From Massilia mucilaginosa (GTDB lineage: Bacteria; Pseudomonadota; Gammaproteobacteria; Burkholderiales; Burkholderiaceae_D), in contig NZ_WHJH01000030.1 of NCBI RefSeq assembly GCF_011682145.1, forward strand, positions 16,518 to 80,517: a stretch of 64,000 bases of DNA. Reading direction: 5' to 3'. Under the pieces are notes generated by a model that was given only the letters and a program-made list of their open reading frames with translations, did not search any database and was not told the DNA's origin. Position numbers and translations under genes: made by a program. Below, piece after piece: positions 56,174 through 64,000 of the stretch. Numbering within the stretch: the stretch's first letter is position 1; every line of letters begins with the position of its first letter.

Positions 56174-57691
56174 ATGGCGAATTTAGTGCTGATTGGCATG
56201 CTGGCAGCGGCGGTCACGGCATCCCCGGCGCCGCCGGCAACGCTGAAGGTGAGCGGCGGCAACGTTTCCGGCCTGGCCATGGCGGACGGCAGCACGATTT
56301 ACTACGGCATCCCCTACGCGGCCGCGCCGGCGGGTGAGCGGCGCTGGAAACCGCCGGCCGAGCGCGCTCCGTGGAGCGGTGTGCTCGACGCGCGCAAGCC
56401 GGCGTCCGCTTGCGTGCAGGAAAATGTCGGCTGGAACGGGGAGTTCCTCGCCGGCGCCAGCGAAGATTGCCTGACGCTCTCGATCCGCGCGCCGGCCTCC
56501 GCCGGCAAAAGCCGGCTGCCGGTATTGGTGTATATCCATGGCGGCTCGAACTCCGCCGCCGGGGCGGGCAATATGGCGGAAGACGCGCTCCACCGCGAAG
56601 GCGTGCTGATGGTCAGGATTCAGTACCGGCTGGGCCTGTTCGGCTTCATGGGCCTGGATGCGCTGCGCGAGGAAAGTCCGAACAAGACGTCCGGCAACTA
56701 TGCCTTGCTGGACCAGATTGCCGCGCTGAAGTGGGTCAAGGCCAATATTGCGGCCTTCGGCGGCGATCCCGGCAACATCACCATCAGCGGCAATTCCTCG
56801 GGCGCCTACGACGCGCTGCTGCTGACCATCTCGCCGCTGGCGAAGGGCCTGTTTCAGAAAGCCATACTGCAAGCGGCGGCGCCGGGTGCGCCCATGACGG
56901 CGCAGCAGAACGAGGAGCTCGGCAAGGTGGTGCTGGAGCGGCTCAAGCTGCCGCAGGGCGCGGCCGGCCTGGCGCAGTTGCGGGCGCTGCCGGCCGACAC
57001 CATCATCAAGGCCGGGCTCAAGCTGCCGGTGCGGGCGGGGATTGATCCCAGTTTTTTGTGGGAACAACAGGTGGTCGACGGTTATGTTTTGCCGTACGCC
57101 TACAACGAGGCGTATGCAAAGGGCGCCGGACGCGGCATTGCCATCATCATCGGCAGCAACCGCCAGGAGCTCGGAGCCGACCGCAAGGCTGAGGTCGTGC
57201 CCGCCATGCTGGCGTCGGCGTTCGGGACGCAGGCGGGTGCCGCGCGCGCGCTCTATGGCGAGGATGCGCGCCTGGGCAGCATGCCGACCCAGCTGATGAC
57301 CGATATGTGGTTTCGTTGCCCGGTGAACTGGCTGACCGCGCGCATGCTCAAGGCGACCCCGAAGGTGTGGCGTTACGAATTCGGTTATGGCGTGCCCGGC
57401 TCAGGCAGGCCGCCCGAACATACCAGCGAGATGCACTACGTGTATAACGCGGTGCCGGCCGCCGCGGTCGAGGGCGCCTGGCCGCCGCTGCAGCGCTACT
57501 GGGCCAATTTTCTGCGCAAGGGAGATCCGAACGGCAGCGGTTTGCCGCCGTGGCCGGCCATGGGGCCGCGCGCAAGCTATTTGTCGGTCGCGCCGGAAGG
57601 CACGGCGGCGGGGGAGGGATTGCGCTCGGCGATTTGCGAGCTGATGTACAAGGAACGCGATTATCCGGCTTCGCCGGTGGCGCCCGGATAA
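56174..57691 (+). CDS. Type-B carboxylesterase
   Basis: A 505-residue secreted esterase of the carboxylesterase/cholinesterase family. A signal peptide (MANLVLIGMLAAAVTA) is followed by YYGIPYAAAPAGERRW, EDCLTLSIRAPA, and VLVYIHGGSNSAAGAG for the oxyanion hole. The nucleophile elbow is ISGNSSGAYDALL. The usual GESAG has become GNSSG (Glu to Asn), and the oxyanion GGxxx is altered too, so specificity may be unusual. The catalytic His is probably in PEHTSEMHYVY. GGGAGA lies 7 bases before ATG 56174. It is separated by 128 bases from the preceding operon. Confidence 0.9.
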   Translation: MANLVLIGMLAAAVTASPAPPATLKVSGGNVSGLAMADGSTIYYGIPYAAAPAGERRWKPPAERAPWSGVLDARKPASACVQENVGWNGEFLAGASEDCLTLSIRAPASAGKSRLPVLVYIHGGSNSAAGAGNMAEDALHREGVLMVRIQYRLGLFGFMGLDALREESPNKTSGNYALLDQIAALKWVKANIAAFGGDPGNITISGNSSGAYDALLLTISPLAKGLFQKAILQAAAPGAPMTAQQNEELGKVVLERLKLPQGAAGLAQLRALPADTIIKAGLKLPVRAGIDPSFLWEQQVVDGYVLPYAYNEAYAKGAGRGIAIIIGSNRQELGADRKAEVVPAMLASAFGTQAGAARALYGEDARLGSMPTQLMTDMWFRCPVNWLTARMLKATPKVWRYEFGYGVPGSGRPPEHTSEMHYVYNAVPAAAVEGAWPPLQRYWANFLRKGDPNGSGLPPWPAMGPRASYLSVAPEGTAAGEGLRSAICELMYKERDYPASPVAPG

Positions 57692-57725
57692 TGCCCGGGT
57701 GCCACTGGCGCCGGTGTCGGCCGCC

Positions 57726-58988
57726 TTATTCGAGGACGGTGCTGGCGTTCTGAGGCAGTCGCTGGCGGGCAGGGACAGGCGCCGGGCTTGCGGCCGTAGC
57801 ACGCGCCGCGAGCAGCCGCGCGCGCCGTTTGCGCACCCAGATGATCACCCCGGTCACGCTCAGCATGGCCACCACCACGCCCAGGAACGACAGGACGATG
57901 CGGCCCGGCAAGCCGGCGATGCGGCCGGAATGCAGGGGGAACTGGAGTTGCAGGAAGATATCGCCTGCGCTGCCCGTACCCGGTACGCGGTCGGCCACGA
58001 ATTTGCCATCCTTGCCGTCGAAATACAGCCAGGAATTGCCCAGGCCGACATCGCCGTGATCGTTACCCGGCTGGAAGAAGCCGACGCCGTACAGCCCGAA
58101 TGCGGAGGCGTAGAACACGCCGCCGACCGGGTCGGTCCAGCCGCGTTTGTTTCCTTCGGCACGCGCCAGCGCCATCACCTGCTCGCGGCTGACGAGCGCC
58201 GGAATCGGTTTTTCCGGCGGGTTCATGGTGCGCGTGGCGAACGCATCGGTGCTGAGCGTGGACACGGTCGAGAGCAGCGGGCGCACCACGCGGTCGGTCA
58301 GGTTCATCGATACCGAGGTGATCGCCAGCACCAGCAGCAACAGCCAGACCCACACGCCGCCGGAGCGGTGCAGGTCGAAGTTGAGCTTGGGGCCGCCTGC
58401 TTTCCAGCGGAAAGCGAACGACTTGCGCCAGCTGCGGACGTTGGGAAACGACAGATACAGGGCGATGAAGCAGTCGAGCACCCAGACGATGGCGATGATG
58501 CCCATGAACCAGATGCCCAGTTCCACGCCGCTCACTTCCGGAATATGCATCGAGTAATGCAGCTTGTACAGGAACGGCAGCAGGTTTTCGCGCGCGAGCG
58601 AAATCTCGCCCCACTGGCGTTTGGCCTGGATCTTGCCGGTCACGGGATCGACGCCGATCTGGTTATAGCCGAGCTCGTACGGCTTGCCGGTGGCCGGATC
58701 GATGGTGCCTTCGACCGACATCATCGAGGTGTGGCCCGGCTCGACCTCGGTCATCACATAGCCGATGCGCACGCGCGGATCGGCCGCTTCGATCGCGCGC
58801 GCCAGTTCCGGGCCGGGGATCTGGCGCTGGACCGTCTCGCCGCTGTGGGCGTGGAACAGGTCCGGATTGAGCGCCGCGTCGAGCTCGTGATCGAAGGAGA
58901 TCAGGGCGCCCGTCGCACCGGAAATGAACAGGAAGATCGCAACGCCGAGTCCGAACCAGCGGTGGAGGATGACCAGTGCAGGGCGCAT
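57726..58988 (-). CDS. PepSY-associated transmembrane protein
   Basis: A 420-residue inner-membrane protein with four membrane helices. It begins LVILHRWFGLGVAIFLFISG (the first His-containing helix), with LLPFLYKLHYSMHIP, NFDLHRSGGVWVWLL and a last helix IVLSFLGVVVAMLSVTGVIIW. Large periplasmic parts have PepSY character. The paired histidines suggest haem binding. Relatives are linked to siderophore receptors and are thought to act as reductases for imported ferric siderophores. It starts one base after the receptor stop, so the two form an operon under the Fur box at 61239. Confidence 0.88.
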   Translation of the reverse strand: MRPALVILHRWFGLGVAIFLFISGATGALISFDHELDAALNPDLFHAHSGETVQRQIPGPELARAIEAADPRVRIGYVMTEVEPGHTSMMSVEGTIDPATGKPYELGYNQIGVDPVTGKIQAKRQWGEISLARENLLPFLYKLHYSMHIPEVSGVELGIWFMGIIAIVWVLDCFIALYLSFPNVRSWRKSFAFRWKAGGPKLNFDLHRSGGVWVWLLLLVLAITSVSMNLTDRVVRPLLSTVSTLSTDAFATRTMNPPEKPIPALVSREQVMALARAEGNKRGWTDPVGGVFYASAFGLYGVGFFQPGNDHGDVGLGNSWLYFDGKDGKFVADRVPGTGSAGDIFLQLQFPLHSGRIAGLPGRIVLSFLGVVVAMLSVTGVIIWVRKRRARLLAARATAASPAPVPARQRLPQNASTVLE

Positions 58989-58989
58989 A

Positions 58990-61137
58990 TCAGTATGTCC
59001 AGTTAAGGGTGGCGCTGGCGCTGCGTGGCGCCGCGTAATAGGCCTGGTTCCAGTACAGCGAGGTCAGGTACTTTTTGTCGGTCACGTTGTTCAGGTTCAG
59101 GGCCACGGTCATGTTGCGGTTGATCTCGTAACGTGCCATCAGGCCCAGGGTGGCGTAGCTGTCCTGGCGCGTGACGATGCTTGGCTCCTGCTCCTGCTTC
59201 TGCTCGCGCTCGATGTCGCTCTGCCAGTTCAGGTTGGCGCCGATCTTGAGCTGCGGCACGGCCGGCAGGCGCCAGGTGGTCGACATGCGCAGCAGGCGGC
59301 GCGGCACGTAGGTCTTGGTGGCCTTGCCCGCGCCATCTTCCACTTTCAGGTGGGTGTAGCCGACGCTGGCCAGCCAGCCTTTGGCCAGCTCGCCCGTCAT
59401 TTCGAGTTCGGCGCCGGTCGATTCGGCATTGATGCCGCGATAGTAGGCCTTGCCGCCATTCATGTCGACCTGCTCGGCGGTATTGTCCTGGCGCGCGCGG
59501 AAGATGGCGCCCGAGTAGCTGGCCTTGCCGCCGAACAAATCGCCCTTGAAGCCAGCCTCGGCGCTGCTGCCCATGATCGGATCGAGCGCCACGCCGTTGA
59601 TGTCCTGCTCGCTTTGCGGGCTGAAAATTTCGGTGTAACTGGTGTACAGGCTCAGCTGCGGCAGCACGTCGACAACCAGTCCCACGTAAGGCGAGGTCCG
59701 GCTGGCCGATTTCTGCTTGCTGCTGCCGTAGGACAGGCCGGTCGAATCGGCCTTGGTCGAGTTGAAGCCGGTCAGCAGCTTGACCTTGTCGGACAGCGCA
59801 AAGCGCGCCGCCGCGTACACGGTCTTGCGCACATCTTCGTAGGTGCTGCCGTCGAAGCGCTCGTCGAATTCCGGCAGCGGATAGCCGCCGGTGAAGTCGG
59901 TGCTTGCGGTCAGCGGGGTGCCGATGCCGCGGCCGTAGCCGGACAGGTCGTCCAGGCGCGAGCGCGACCAGCTGGCGCCGAAAGACAGATCGTGCTGGCG
60001 GCCGCCCAGGGTGAACTGTCCGCTCGCGCCGATGTCGAACAAGGTCTGGCTATGGTCCGAGCGGTAGGCCGAGGGGTACGAGAACAAACCGGCGCCGGTG
60101 GCTTTGTCGGGCGTGCCGTACACGTAGAACAATTTCGAGCGGGAGGATTCCTTGTTGTGGCTCAAGGTGGACTTGAGCGCCCAGCCCTGGCCCAGCTGAT
60201 GGTTCAGCTCGACAAAGCTGCCATTGGTGGTGCTATCCCAGAACGACCAGTCGGCCGAGGTGTTGGTGCCGCTCGGGTAGTTGGTCGGGCTGCCATCGGT
60301 GTAGTACAGGGGCAGGGCGCCCCACATGCCGCCGTTGGACTTGTTGTCTTGCCAGGTGTGGCCGATGCTGAGCAGGGTGTCCTGGCCCAGTTTCGCTTCG
60401 ACGATGCCGTAGGCGACGTTCTTTTTGGTCTCGTAGCGGTCCAGGTAGGAATCGCCCTGCTGGCTGGCGACCACCACGCGGCCCTTGACGCTGCCGCTGT
60501 CGTTCAGCGGGCTCGAGACATCGGCGTCGATGCGGCGCGTGTTCCACGAGCTCAGGGTCAGGCCGGCGTTGGCGGCAAAGGCGGCGCCGGGACGCTTGCG
60601 GATGAAGTTGACGGTCGCCGACGGGTTGCCGGTGGACGCGGCCAGGCCGTTGGCGCCGCGCACGATGTCGACGCGGTCGAACAGGGCGGTATCGAGGTTG
60701 CCCATCATGTTGCCGAAGACCAGAGGCGTGCCGACGCCGTCGACCTGGAAGTTGATGATGTCGAAACCGCGTGCAACATAATAGGTGCGTTCGGTTTCGA
60801 CTTTTTCGACGGTGACGCCGGTGGTGTTGGCCAGCACGTCGTTGACGGTGTCGAGACGGAAATCATCCATGCGCGTGCGCGTGACGACGGAAACCGATTG
60901 CGGGGTTTCGCGCAGGGTCAGGTTGAGCTTGCTGGCACTGTCGCTCTCACGCACCTTGTAGCCGTTGTGGTCGTTCGCGCCGGTGATGGTGATGACCGGC
61001 AGGACGGCGGCCTCGGGTGCCTCGTCGGCGGCGCTGGCGGCGCCAGCATGGCCAAGCGCCACGGACAGGGCGAGGACCAGCGGACGCAGGCGTGGGTGGG
61101 AAAAGGACGAGACAGACGTGTTGATACGGCGAGGCAT
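58990..61137 (-). CDS. TonB-dependent siderophore receptor
   Basis: A 715-residue outer-membrane receptor. The signal peptide ends AASA-ADE. The TonB box-like ITITG and plug domain follow (ETPQSVSVVTRTRMDDF; GFDIINFQVDGVG; DRVDIVRGANGLAASTGNPSATVNFI), a pattern typical of FhuE/FpvA/FoxA-type hydroxamate siderophore receptors. The 22-stranded barrel ends ASATLNWTY with terminal aromatic residues. The next gene is the PepSY protein. A Fur-box-like sequence about 100 bases upstream predicts iron repression. The exact siderophore is not predictable. Confidence 0.93.
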   Translation of the reverse strand: MPRRINTSVSSFSHPRLRPLVLALSVALGHAGAASAADEAPEAAVLPVITITGANDHNGYKVRESDSASKLNLTLRETPQSVSVVTRTRMDDFRLDTVNDVLANTTGVTVEKVETERTYYVARGFDIINFQVDGVGTPLVFGNMMGNLDTALFDRVDIVRGANGLAASTGNPSATVNFIRKRPGAAFAANAGLTLSSWNTRRIDADVSSPLNDSGSVKGRVVVASQQGDSYLDRYETKKNVAYGIVEAKLGQDTLLSIGHTWQDNKSNGGMWGALPLYYTDGSPTNYPSGTNTSADWSFWDSTTNGSFVELNHQLGQGWALKSTLSHNKESSRSKLFYVYGTPDKATGAGLFSYPSAYRSDHSQTLFDIGASGQFTLGGRQHDLSFGASWSRSRLDDLSGYGRGIGTPLTASTDFTGGYPLPEFDERFDGSTYEDVRKTVYAAARFALSDKVKLLTGFNSTKADSTGLSYGSSKQKSASRTSPYVGLVVDVLPQLSLYTSYTEIFSPQSEQDINGVALDPIMGSSAEAGFKGDLFGGKASYSGAIFRARQDNTAEQVDMNGGKAYYRGINAESTGAELEMTGELAKGWLASVGYTHLKVEDGAGKATKTYVPRRLLRMSTTWRLPAVPQLKIGANLNWQSDIEREQKQEQEPSIVTRQDSYATLGLMARYEINRNMTVALNLNNVTDKKYLTSLYWNQAYYAAPRSASATLNWTY

Positions 61138-61238
61138 GCAAAAACTCCTGGTGTGAGAAAGATCGTCACTGGCTTGGAGGCTGCGCCTGGCTTGTCAACG
61201 ATGTGATGCGGATGTGGTGCGCTGTCGTAAAAACAGAT

Positions 61239-61257
61239 GCGAATGATTCTCATTTTA
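61239..61257 (-). promoter_or_regulatory. Fur box upstream of siderophore receptor
   Basis: GCGAATGATTCTCATTTTA matches 13 of 19 positions of the Fur consensus GATAATGATAATCATTATC, including the core AATGATT-CTCATT. It lies 102 bases upstream of the receptor ATG on the minus strand, fitting repression by iron-bound Fur. Confidence 0.75.
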
Positions 61258-61432
61258 CCAAAAATGGCAAGAGGACGCAAACGGCCATGCGGCTTAAGAC
61301 ATTGTCTTCATGAAATAACTGTTGCAAAAGGAGATGTTTGGGGCGGATTGGCTTGGCTGAACTGCCGCGCCGGGTTACGCTTCATACTGAAGTGAAGATT
61401 ACTGGCAAGTAAACGGACTGGGAGAGTGACGG

Positions 61433-61876
61433 ATGCGTTCTGGTGAACTGATGATGGTGGCGCTCCTGGCCTGTTCCGTTCCGGCGAGCGCATGTGATGC
61501 GCCGCTGATCACCATTGCCGATTACGTTCATGGCGCGGAGAATGGACGGCTTGTGTTCGTCGGCAGCGTGGGGTCGCCGGTGTCGCAAAAAGCGGGCGGC
61601 GTGGTGATCGAAGACGTGACCGTGCGCGTGCGCAGGGTGTTTGGAAAGAGCAATCTCCCTCCGACATTGCCAGTTCTAAATCGCATTACCGGCGGCATGA
61701 ATCCCTGCGGGACCAGGGATTTTTCCGCCAGCGCCGGAGACCAATGGCTGATTTTCGGGCAGCGTGACGCGGGGCGCGTCTATCCGGATCTTCAACTGAG
61801 CCGCAAATTGGTCAACGGACACATTGACCAGTCGCTCTTGCGGCAGATCACACCGTCACTCCCGTCGGGAAAATGA
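61433..61876 (+). CDS. Small secreted cysteine-containing protein of unknown function
   Basis: A 147-residue protein with a signal peptide (MRSGELMMVALLACSVPASA) followed by CDAP. The mature part has two further features: a beta-rich start (LVFVGSVGSPVSQ; VVIEDVTVRVRRVFG) and NPCGTRDFSASAGDQWLIFG. The last fits the tissue-inhibitor-like (NTR/OB-fold) pattern of small secreted proteins, where the N-terminal Cys pairs with the internal one. That comparison is tentative. GGAGAG lies 5 bases before the ATG. It is convergent with the next gene and shows no operon partner. Confidence 0.6.
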   Translation: MRSGELMMVALLACSVPASACDAPLITIADYVHGAENGRLVFVGSVGSPVSQKAGGVVIEDVTVRVRRVFGKSNLPPTLPVLNRITGGMNPCGTRDFSASAGDQWLIFGQRDAGRVYPDLQLSRKLVNGHIDQSLLRQITPSLPSGK

Positions 61877-61923
61877 GGGCGCTCGCGCGCCACCTGTGCA
61901 CGTGCGCCTGCGCTGGCAAGCGC

Positions 61924-62493
61924 TCAATAATCGCAGCGGTAGAAATGCCCCATGATCGGCACCACGCGCCCGGCGCATTCGGAGAAGATGGACAGATCGC
62001 TGCTGGTCCACGCTGCGCTGTCCTGCGGCTCGGCAATGCGGCCGCTGGCGTCGTAGATCACGTAGGTGGTGTTGGTGCCGATTGTGCTCCAGTCGTACGC
62101 CAGTACAGGGCGCTTGCCGGGTGGATGGGTGACCAGCTTTTTATCGAAACTATGTCCTTCCGACATCAGTTGGACCACGTTCGAGGCGCGTCCCACGGTC
62201 GCTTGCAACAGTTGCGGCACAGAAAACAAGGCCGCCAGCACGACGATATAGGTTGCCATTGCCGCAGCGCGGCGCCAGCGGTGGTGCAGCAGGGCGCGTA
62301 CCAGTCCGAACACGGAGCACAGTCCGCCGAGCAGGGCGACCGGGAGCACCAGCATGCCCGCCAGGCCGGAAAACGGCACGACAAGGACAAAGGTGAGCAG
62401 TGAAACGCTGAGAAGCCAGATGGGCCAGCTGAAGTAGGCGTCGCGGTCGTGAGCCTGCGATGCGTGTTTGCTGCCGTGCGCGATAGTTGACAT
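61924..62493 (-). CDS. Membrane protein of unknown function
   Basis: A 189-residue protein with three hydrophobic segments between residues 25 and 105 (WPIWLLSVSLLTFVLVVPF; LVLPVALLGGLCSVFGLV; MATYIVVLAALFSVPQLL). A C-terminal soluble part of about 80 residues follows (AYDWSTIGTNTTYVIYD). No family recognised. ATG 62493 (MSTIAHGS) is used; ATG 62511 six codons earlier is also open. It stands alone between a convergent secreted protein and the flavoprotein gene. Confidence 0.6.
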   Translation of the reverse strand: MSTIAHGSKHASQAHDRDAYFSWPIWLLSVSLLTFVLVVPFSGLAGMLVLPVALLGGLCSVFGLVRALLHHRWRRAAAMATYIVVLAALFSVPQLLQATVGRASNVVQLMSEGHSFDKKLVTHPPGKRPVLAYDWSTIGTNTTYVIYDASGRIAEPQDSAAWTSSDLSIFSECAGRVVPIMGHFYRCDY

Positions 62494-62617
62494 GATCGTA
62501 ATCTTTCGCAAGTGAACTGGCGACTTGTTTTTAGCGTCCTGGGCCAGTAGCGTGGCCTATATTGTCACTACCTTGCCGTTAGCGCAATTTGTTTTTTGCT
62601 GCCGTGCGGGACTTCCT

Positions 62618-63553
62618 CTATACGGAGCGCTCGCGAAAATGATAAGGAAGCACATTGTGAATGCGGGTCGCCGCCACTGCAGCTTGCCCGGCGGCTACAC
62701 TTATCTGGTTCAATCCTTTGGCGACGTCGCCGATGGCGTACAGCCCCTCGACCGTCGTTTGCTGATGGTCGTCGACCTCCAGCTCCATGCAGGCGGCAGC
62801 GCGCGCCCCGAGCGCCAGCGCCAGGTCGGAGCGCGCCGTTTCGCCCAGCATGGGGTAGAGCACGTCGCTCTGCCAGGACTCGCCGTCTTCCGTATGCATG
62901 ACCGGCGTCATGCGCTCGCTCATGGTCACGCCTTGGAGCGGCGAGGTGACGTAGCGAATTCCCGCATCACGCAGGCGCTGGCGGTCGGCCGGGTCGACCA
63001 GGGCAGTCCTGCTGCGTTCGAACAGCATCACGTCGGCCGAGAAGGTGCGCATGAACAGGGCGTGGCCGACCGGGTTGGTGTCCGACGTGACCACGGCAAT
63101 CTTCTGGTCGAGCACGTCGAAGCCATCGCACACCGGGCACAGGCGGACCGCGCCGCAGCCCACGGCCTCGAGGAAGTGTTCGATCGGCATGCCGGTGTCG
63201 GTGATGCCGGTCGCCAGCAGCACTGTGCGGGCGCGGATTTCGCCGCCCTCGTACGCGGCCACGAAGCAGCCGTCTTCGCGGATCAGGCGCGTGACTTCGC
63301 CCTGGATCACCTCGCCCTCGTAGCGCTTGAGCTGGTCGCGCAATTTGTCGAGCAATTTCTGGCCATGGATGCCGTCCGGGAAGCCCGGATAGTTATGCGT
63401 GACGGGAATCCAGCCCAGCCGGCTGTTGCCTTTGTCGACCAGGATGACGTTGCGGCGAAAGCGGCGCAGGTAAATCGCCGCCGTCAGCCCGCCGGGGCCG
63501 CCGCCGATGATCAGGGTGTCGTGGATGACAGGGGAAGGAGTGTACGGAATCAT
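62618..63553 (-). CDS. Thioredoxin-reductase-like NAD(P)/FAD oxidoreductase
   Basis: A 311-residue two-dinucleotide-binding flavoprotein. The FAD motif is TLIIGGGPGGLTAAIYL, the late FAD motif GLYAIGDVAKG. The redox-type motif CPVCDG lies in the NADPH domain where TrxB has CATCDG, so a CxxC disulfide is likely kept. In the second domain the NADPH Gly-rich motif is weak (VVTSDTNPVGHALF rather than GxGxxA), and the HRR/RR pair for NADPH 2'-phosphate is not evident. It may be NADH-dependent or an atypical reductase. ATG 63553 is preferred to 63589. Confidence 0.85.
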   Translation of the reverse strand: MIPYTPSPVIHDTLIIGGGPGGLTAAIYLRRFRRNVILVDKGNSRLGWIPVTHNYPGFPDGIHGQKLLDKLRDQLKRYEGEVIQGEVTRLIREDGCFVAAYEGGEIRARTVLLATGITDTGMPIEHFLEAVGCGAVRLCPVCDGFDVLDQKIAVVTSDTNPVGHALFMRTFSADVMLFERSRTALVDPADRQRLRDAGIRYVTSPLQGVTMSERMTPVMHTEDGESWQSDVLYPMLGETARSDLALALGARAAACMELEVDDHQQTTVEGLYAIGDVAKGLNQISVAAGQAAVAATRIHNVLPYHFRERSV

Positions 63554-63732
63554 GGGCGCATTATCCGGAAGGCATGGGCCGGGCGGCATCGGTGCGGCTC
63601 CCGCCGCAGGGTAAGACAGGGCTTACGCCATCGCTTGCGATCAGCGAATGGTTCGCCCTGTGCAGCCGCCCATGGCGTCGGAATCAGCCCCGCCATGAAC
63701 AGCTACTTCACGTTCAGCTCGCTTGAGCGCAG

Positions 63733-63921
63733 TTATTGCGGAAGAAAAGCGATTCCAAATCCTTCATAGAGCTTATCCCAGTTTCCCTCCGGGGGCCATC
63801 CTGAAAATTTTGACTCCAGCTTACCATCTCGGAAAAACAAAAAGAGGCGAAACCCAATTGGAGACCTCGGGCCACGTAGCCGTTCACACCCCGAGCGGAA
63901 TCTTTGGCAGCGCCGGCACCG
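63733..63921 (-). pseudogene. Possible gene fragment (C-terminal part of an unknown protein)
   Basis: The minus-strand frame ending at TAA 63733-63735 reads FRLFLFFRDGKLESKFSGW, then PPEGNWDKLYEGFGIAFLP. This looks like real protein with a mild thioredoxin-fold flavour. The frame is closed upstream at 63922-63924 and has no start codon, so it would be a truncated relic. Base composition drops here compared with neighbours. Low confidence. Confidence 0.25.
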
Positions 63922-64000
63922 TCAGACCGTTTCTGGCTGCGGCAATGACGCTGGCAATGAAGGTCCAAGAGGAGGCCGAACGTTTTCTGCACGTCTCGAT
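63884..64000 (-). CDS. C-terminal end of an unidentified gene cut by the window edge
   Basis: The minus-strand frame entering from base 64000 gives 38 residues (SSWTFIASVIAAARNGLTVP, then ALPKIPLGV) to TGA at 63884-63886. It is compatible with a helical C-terminus, but nothing identifies it. The plus strand also has a plausible open frame here (GIFGSAGTVRPFLAAAMTLA), so the coding strand is not certain. Confidence 0.25.
   Translation of the reverse strand: METCRKRSASSWTFIASVIAAARNGLTVPALPKIPLGV

Noticed and set aside
58924..61206. 760-residue plus-strand open frame over the siderophore receptor
   Set aside because: Antisense shadow; the minus strand encodes a complete TonB-dependent receptor with plug and barrel.
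63714..63992. 92-residue minus-strand open frame at the right edge
   Set aside because: Its sequence is not protein-like, while another frame on the same strand over 63733-63921 is more convincing.

Overview
The window is about 64 kb of high-GC, gene-dense DNA from a betaproteobacterium, most likely Oxalobacteraceae (Massilia, Duganella, Telluria or Janthinobacterium type). I judge this from GC-biased codon use, an EXDD-type monofunctional RelA, a large chemotaxis operon, poly-3-hydroxybutyrate metabolism, and the general protein repertoire. No rRNA, tRNA or CRISPR array was recognised. Coordinates, frames and motifs were read by eye. Family names come from memory of conserved motifs, not from searches.

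Layout. 1-9678: one chemotaxis operon (end of a hybrid kinase with Hpt, stand-alone receiver, loop-less MCP, CheY, STAS protein, CheA, 4HB-type MCP, CheW, CheR, CheD, CheB). 9680-11850: a BlaI-type repressor, an M56 membrane peptidase ending in a TonB_C-like domain, and a small membrane protein. 11871-21126: a sugar island (PfkB kinase, FucU, Frc-type ABC transporter, FrcK-like kinase, ROK regulator, LamB porin) bracketed by inverted, internally deleted IS701-type remnants. 21143-22400: a TonB_C-like protein and a SIMPL protein whose promoters carry the same 16-bp palindrome as the blaI locus. 22447-33669: DctA, a small phosphatase-like protein, two secreted unknowns, 3-hydroxybutyrate dehydrogenase, alpha/beta hydrolase, RidA, RelA, and an MlaE/MlaD-like pair with a lipoprotein. 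33670-42900: accessory and envelope genes (DUF4153 protein, Pro/Thr-rich lipoprotein, VOC protein, DUF1349-like protein, MerR regulator with flavodoxin-fold oxidoreductase, YdjM-like protein, slipin, exonuclease III). 43112-50180: a two-component system followed by a 1546-residue RTX/beta-solenoid protein and a strong terminator. 50300-56045: a complete STM4015-STM4014-STM4013-STM4012-STM4011 operon plus a sixth co-translated unknown gene. 56174-64000: carboxylesterase, Fur-box siderophore receptor with PepSY protein, small unknowns, a thioredoxin-reductase-like enzyme, and gene fragments at the edge.

How it fits together. The most interesting items are: (a) the uncharacterised STM4011-4015 operon (two radical SAM enzymes, ATP-grasp protein, sulfatase-fold hydrolase, leucine-rich-repeat protein); (b) a CheA carrying an MshEN-like, potentially c-di-GMP-binding motif pair; (c) a BlaI regulon with four operator copies, split in two by the IS-bracketed sugar island; and (d) a two-component system next to three tandem 12-bp repeats in front of a giant RTX protein. 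Within the sugar island, frcB and lamB share a promoter-operator design that points to common control by the ROK regulator.
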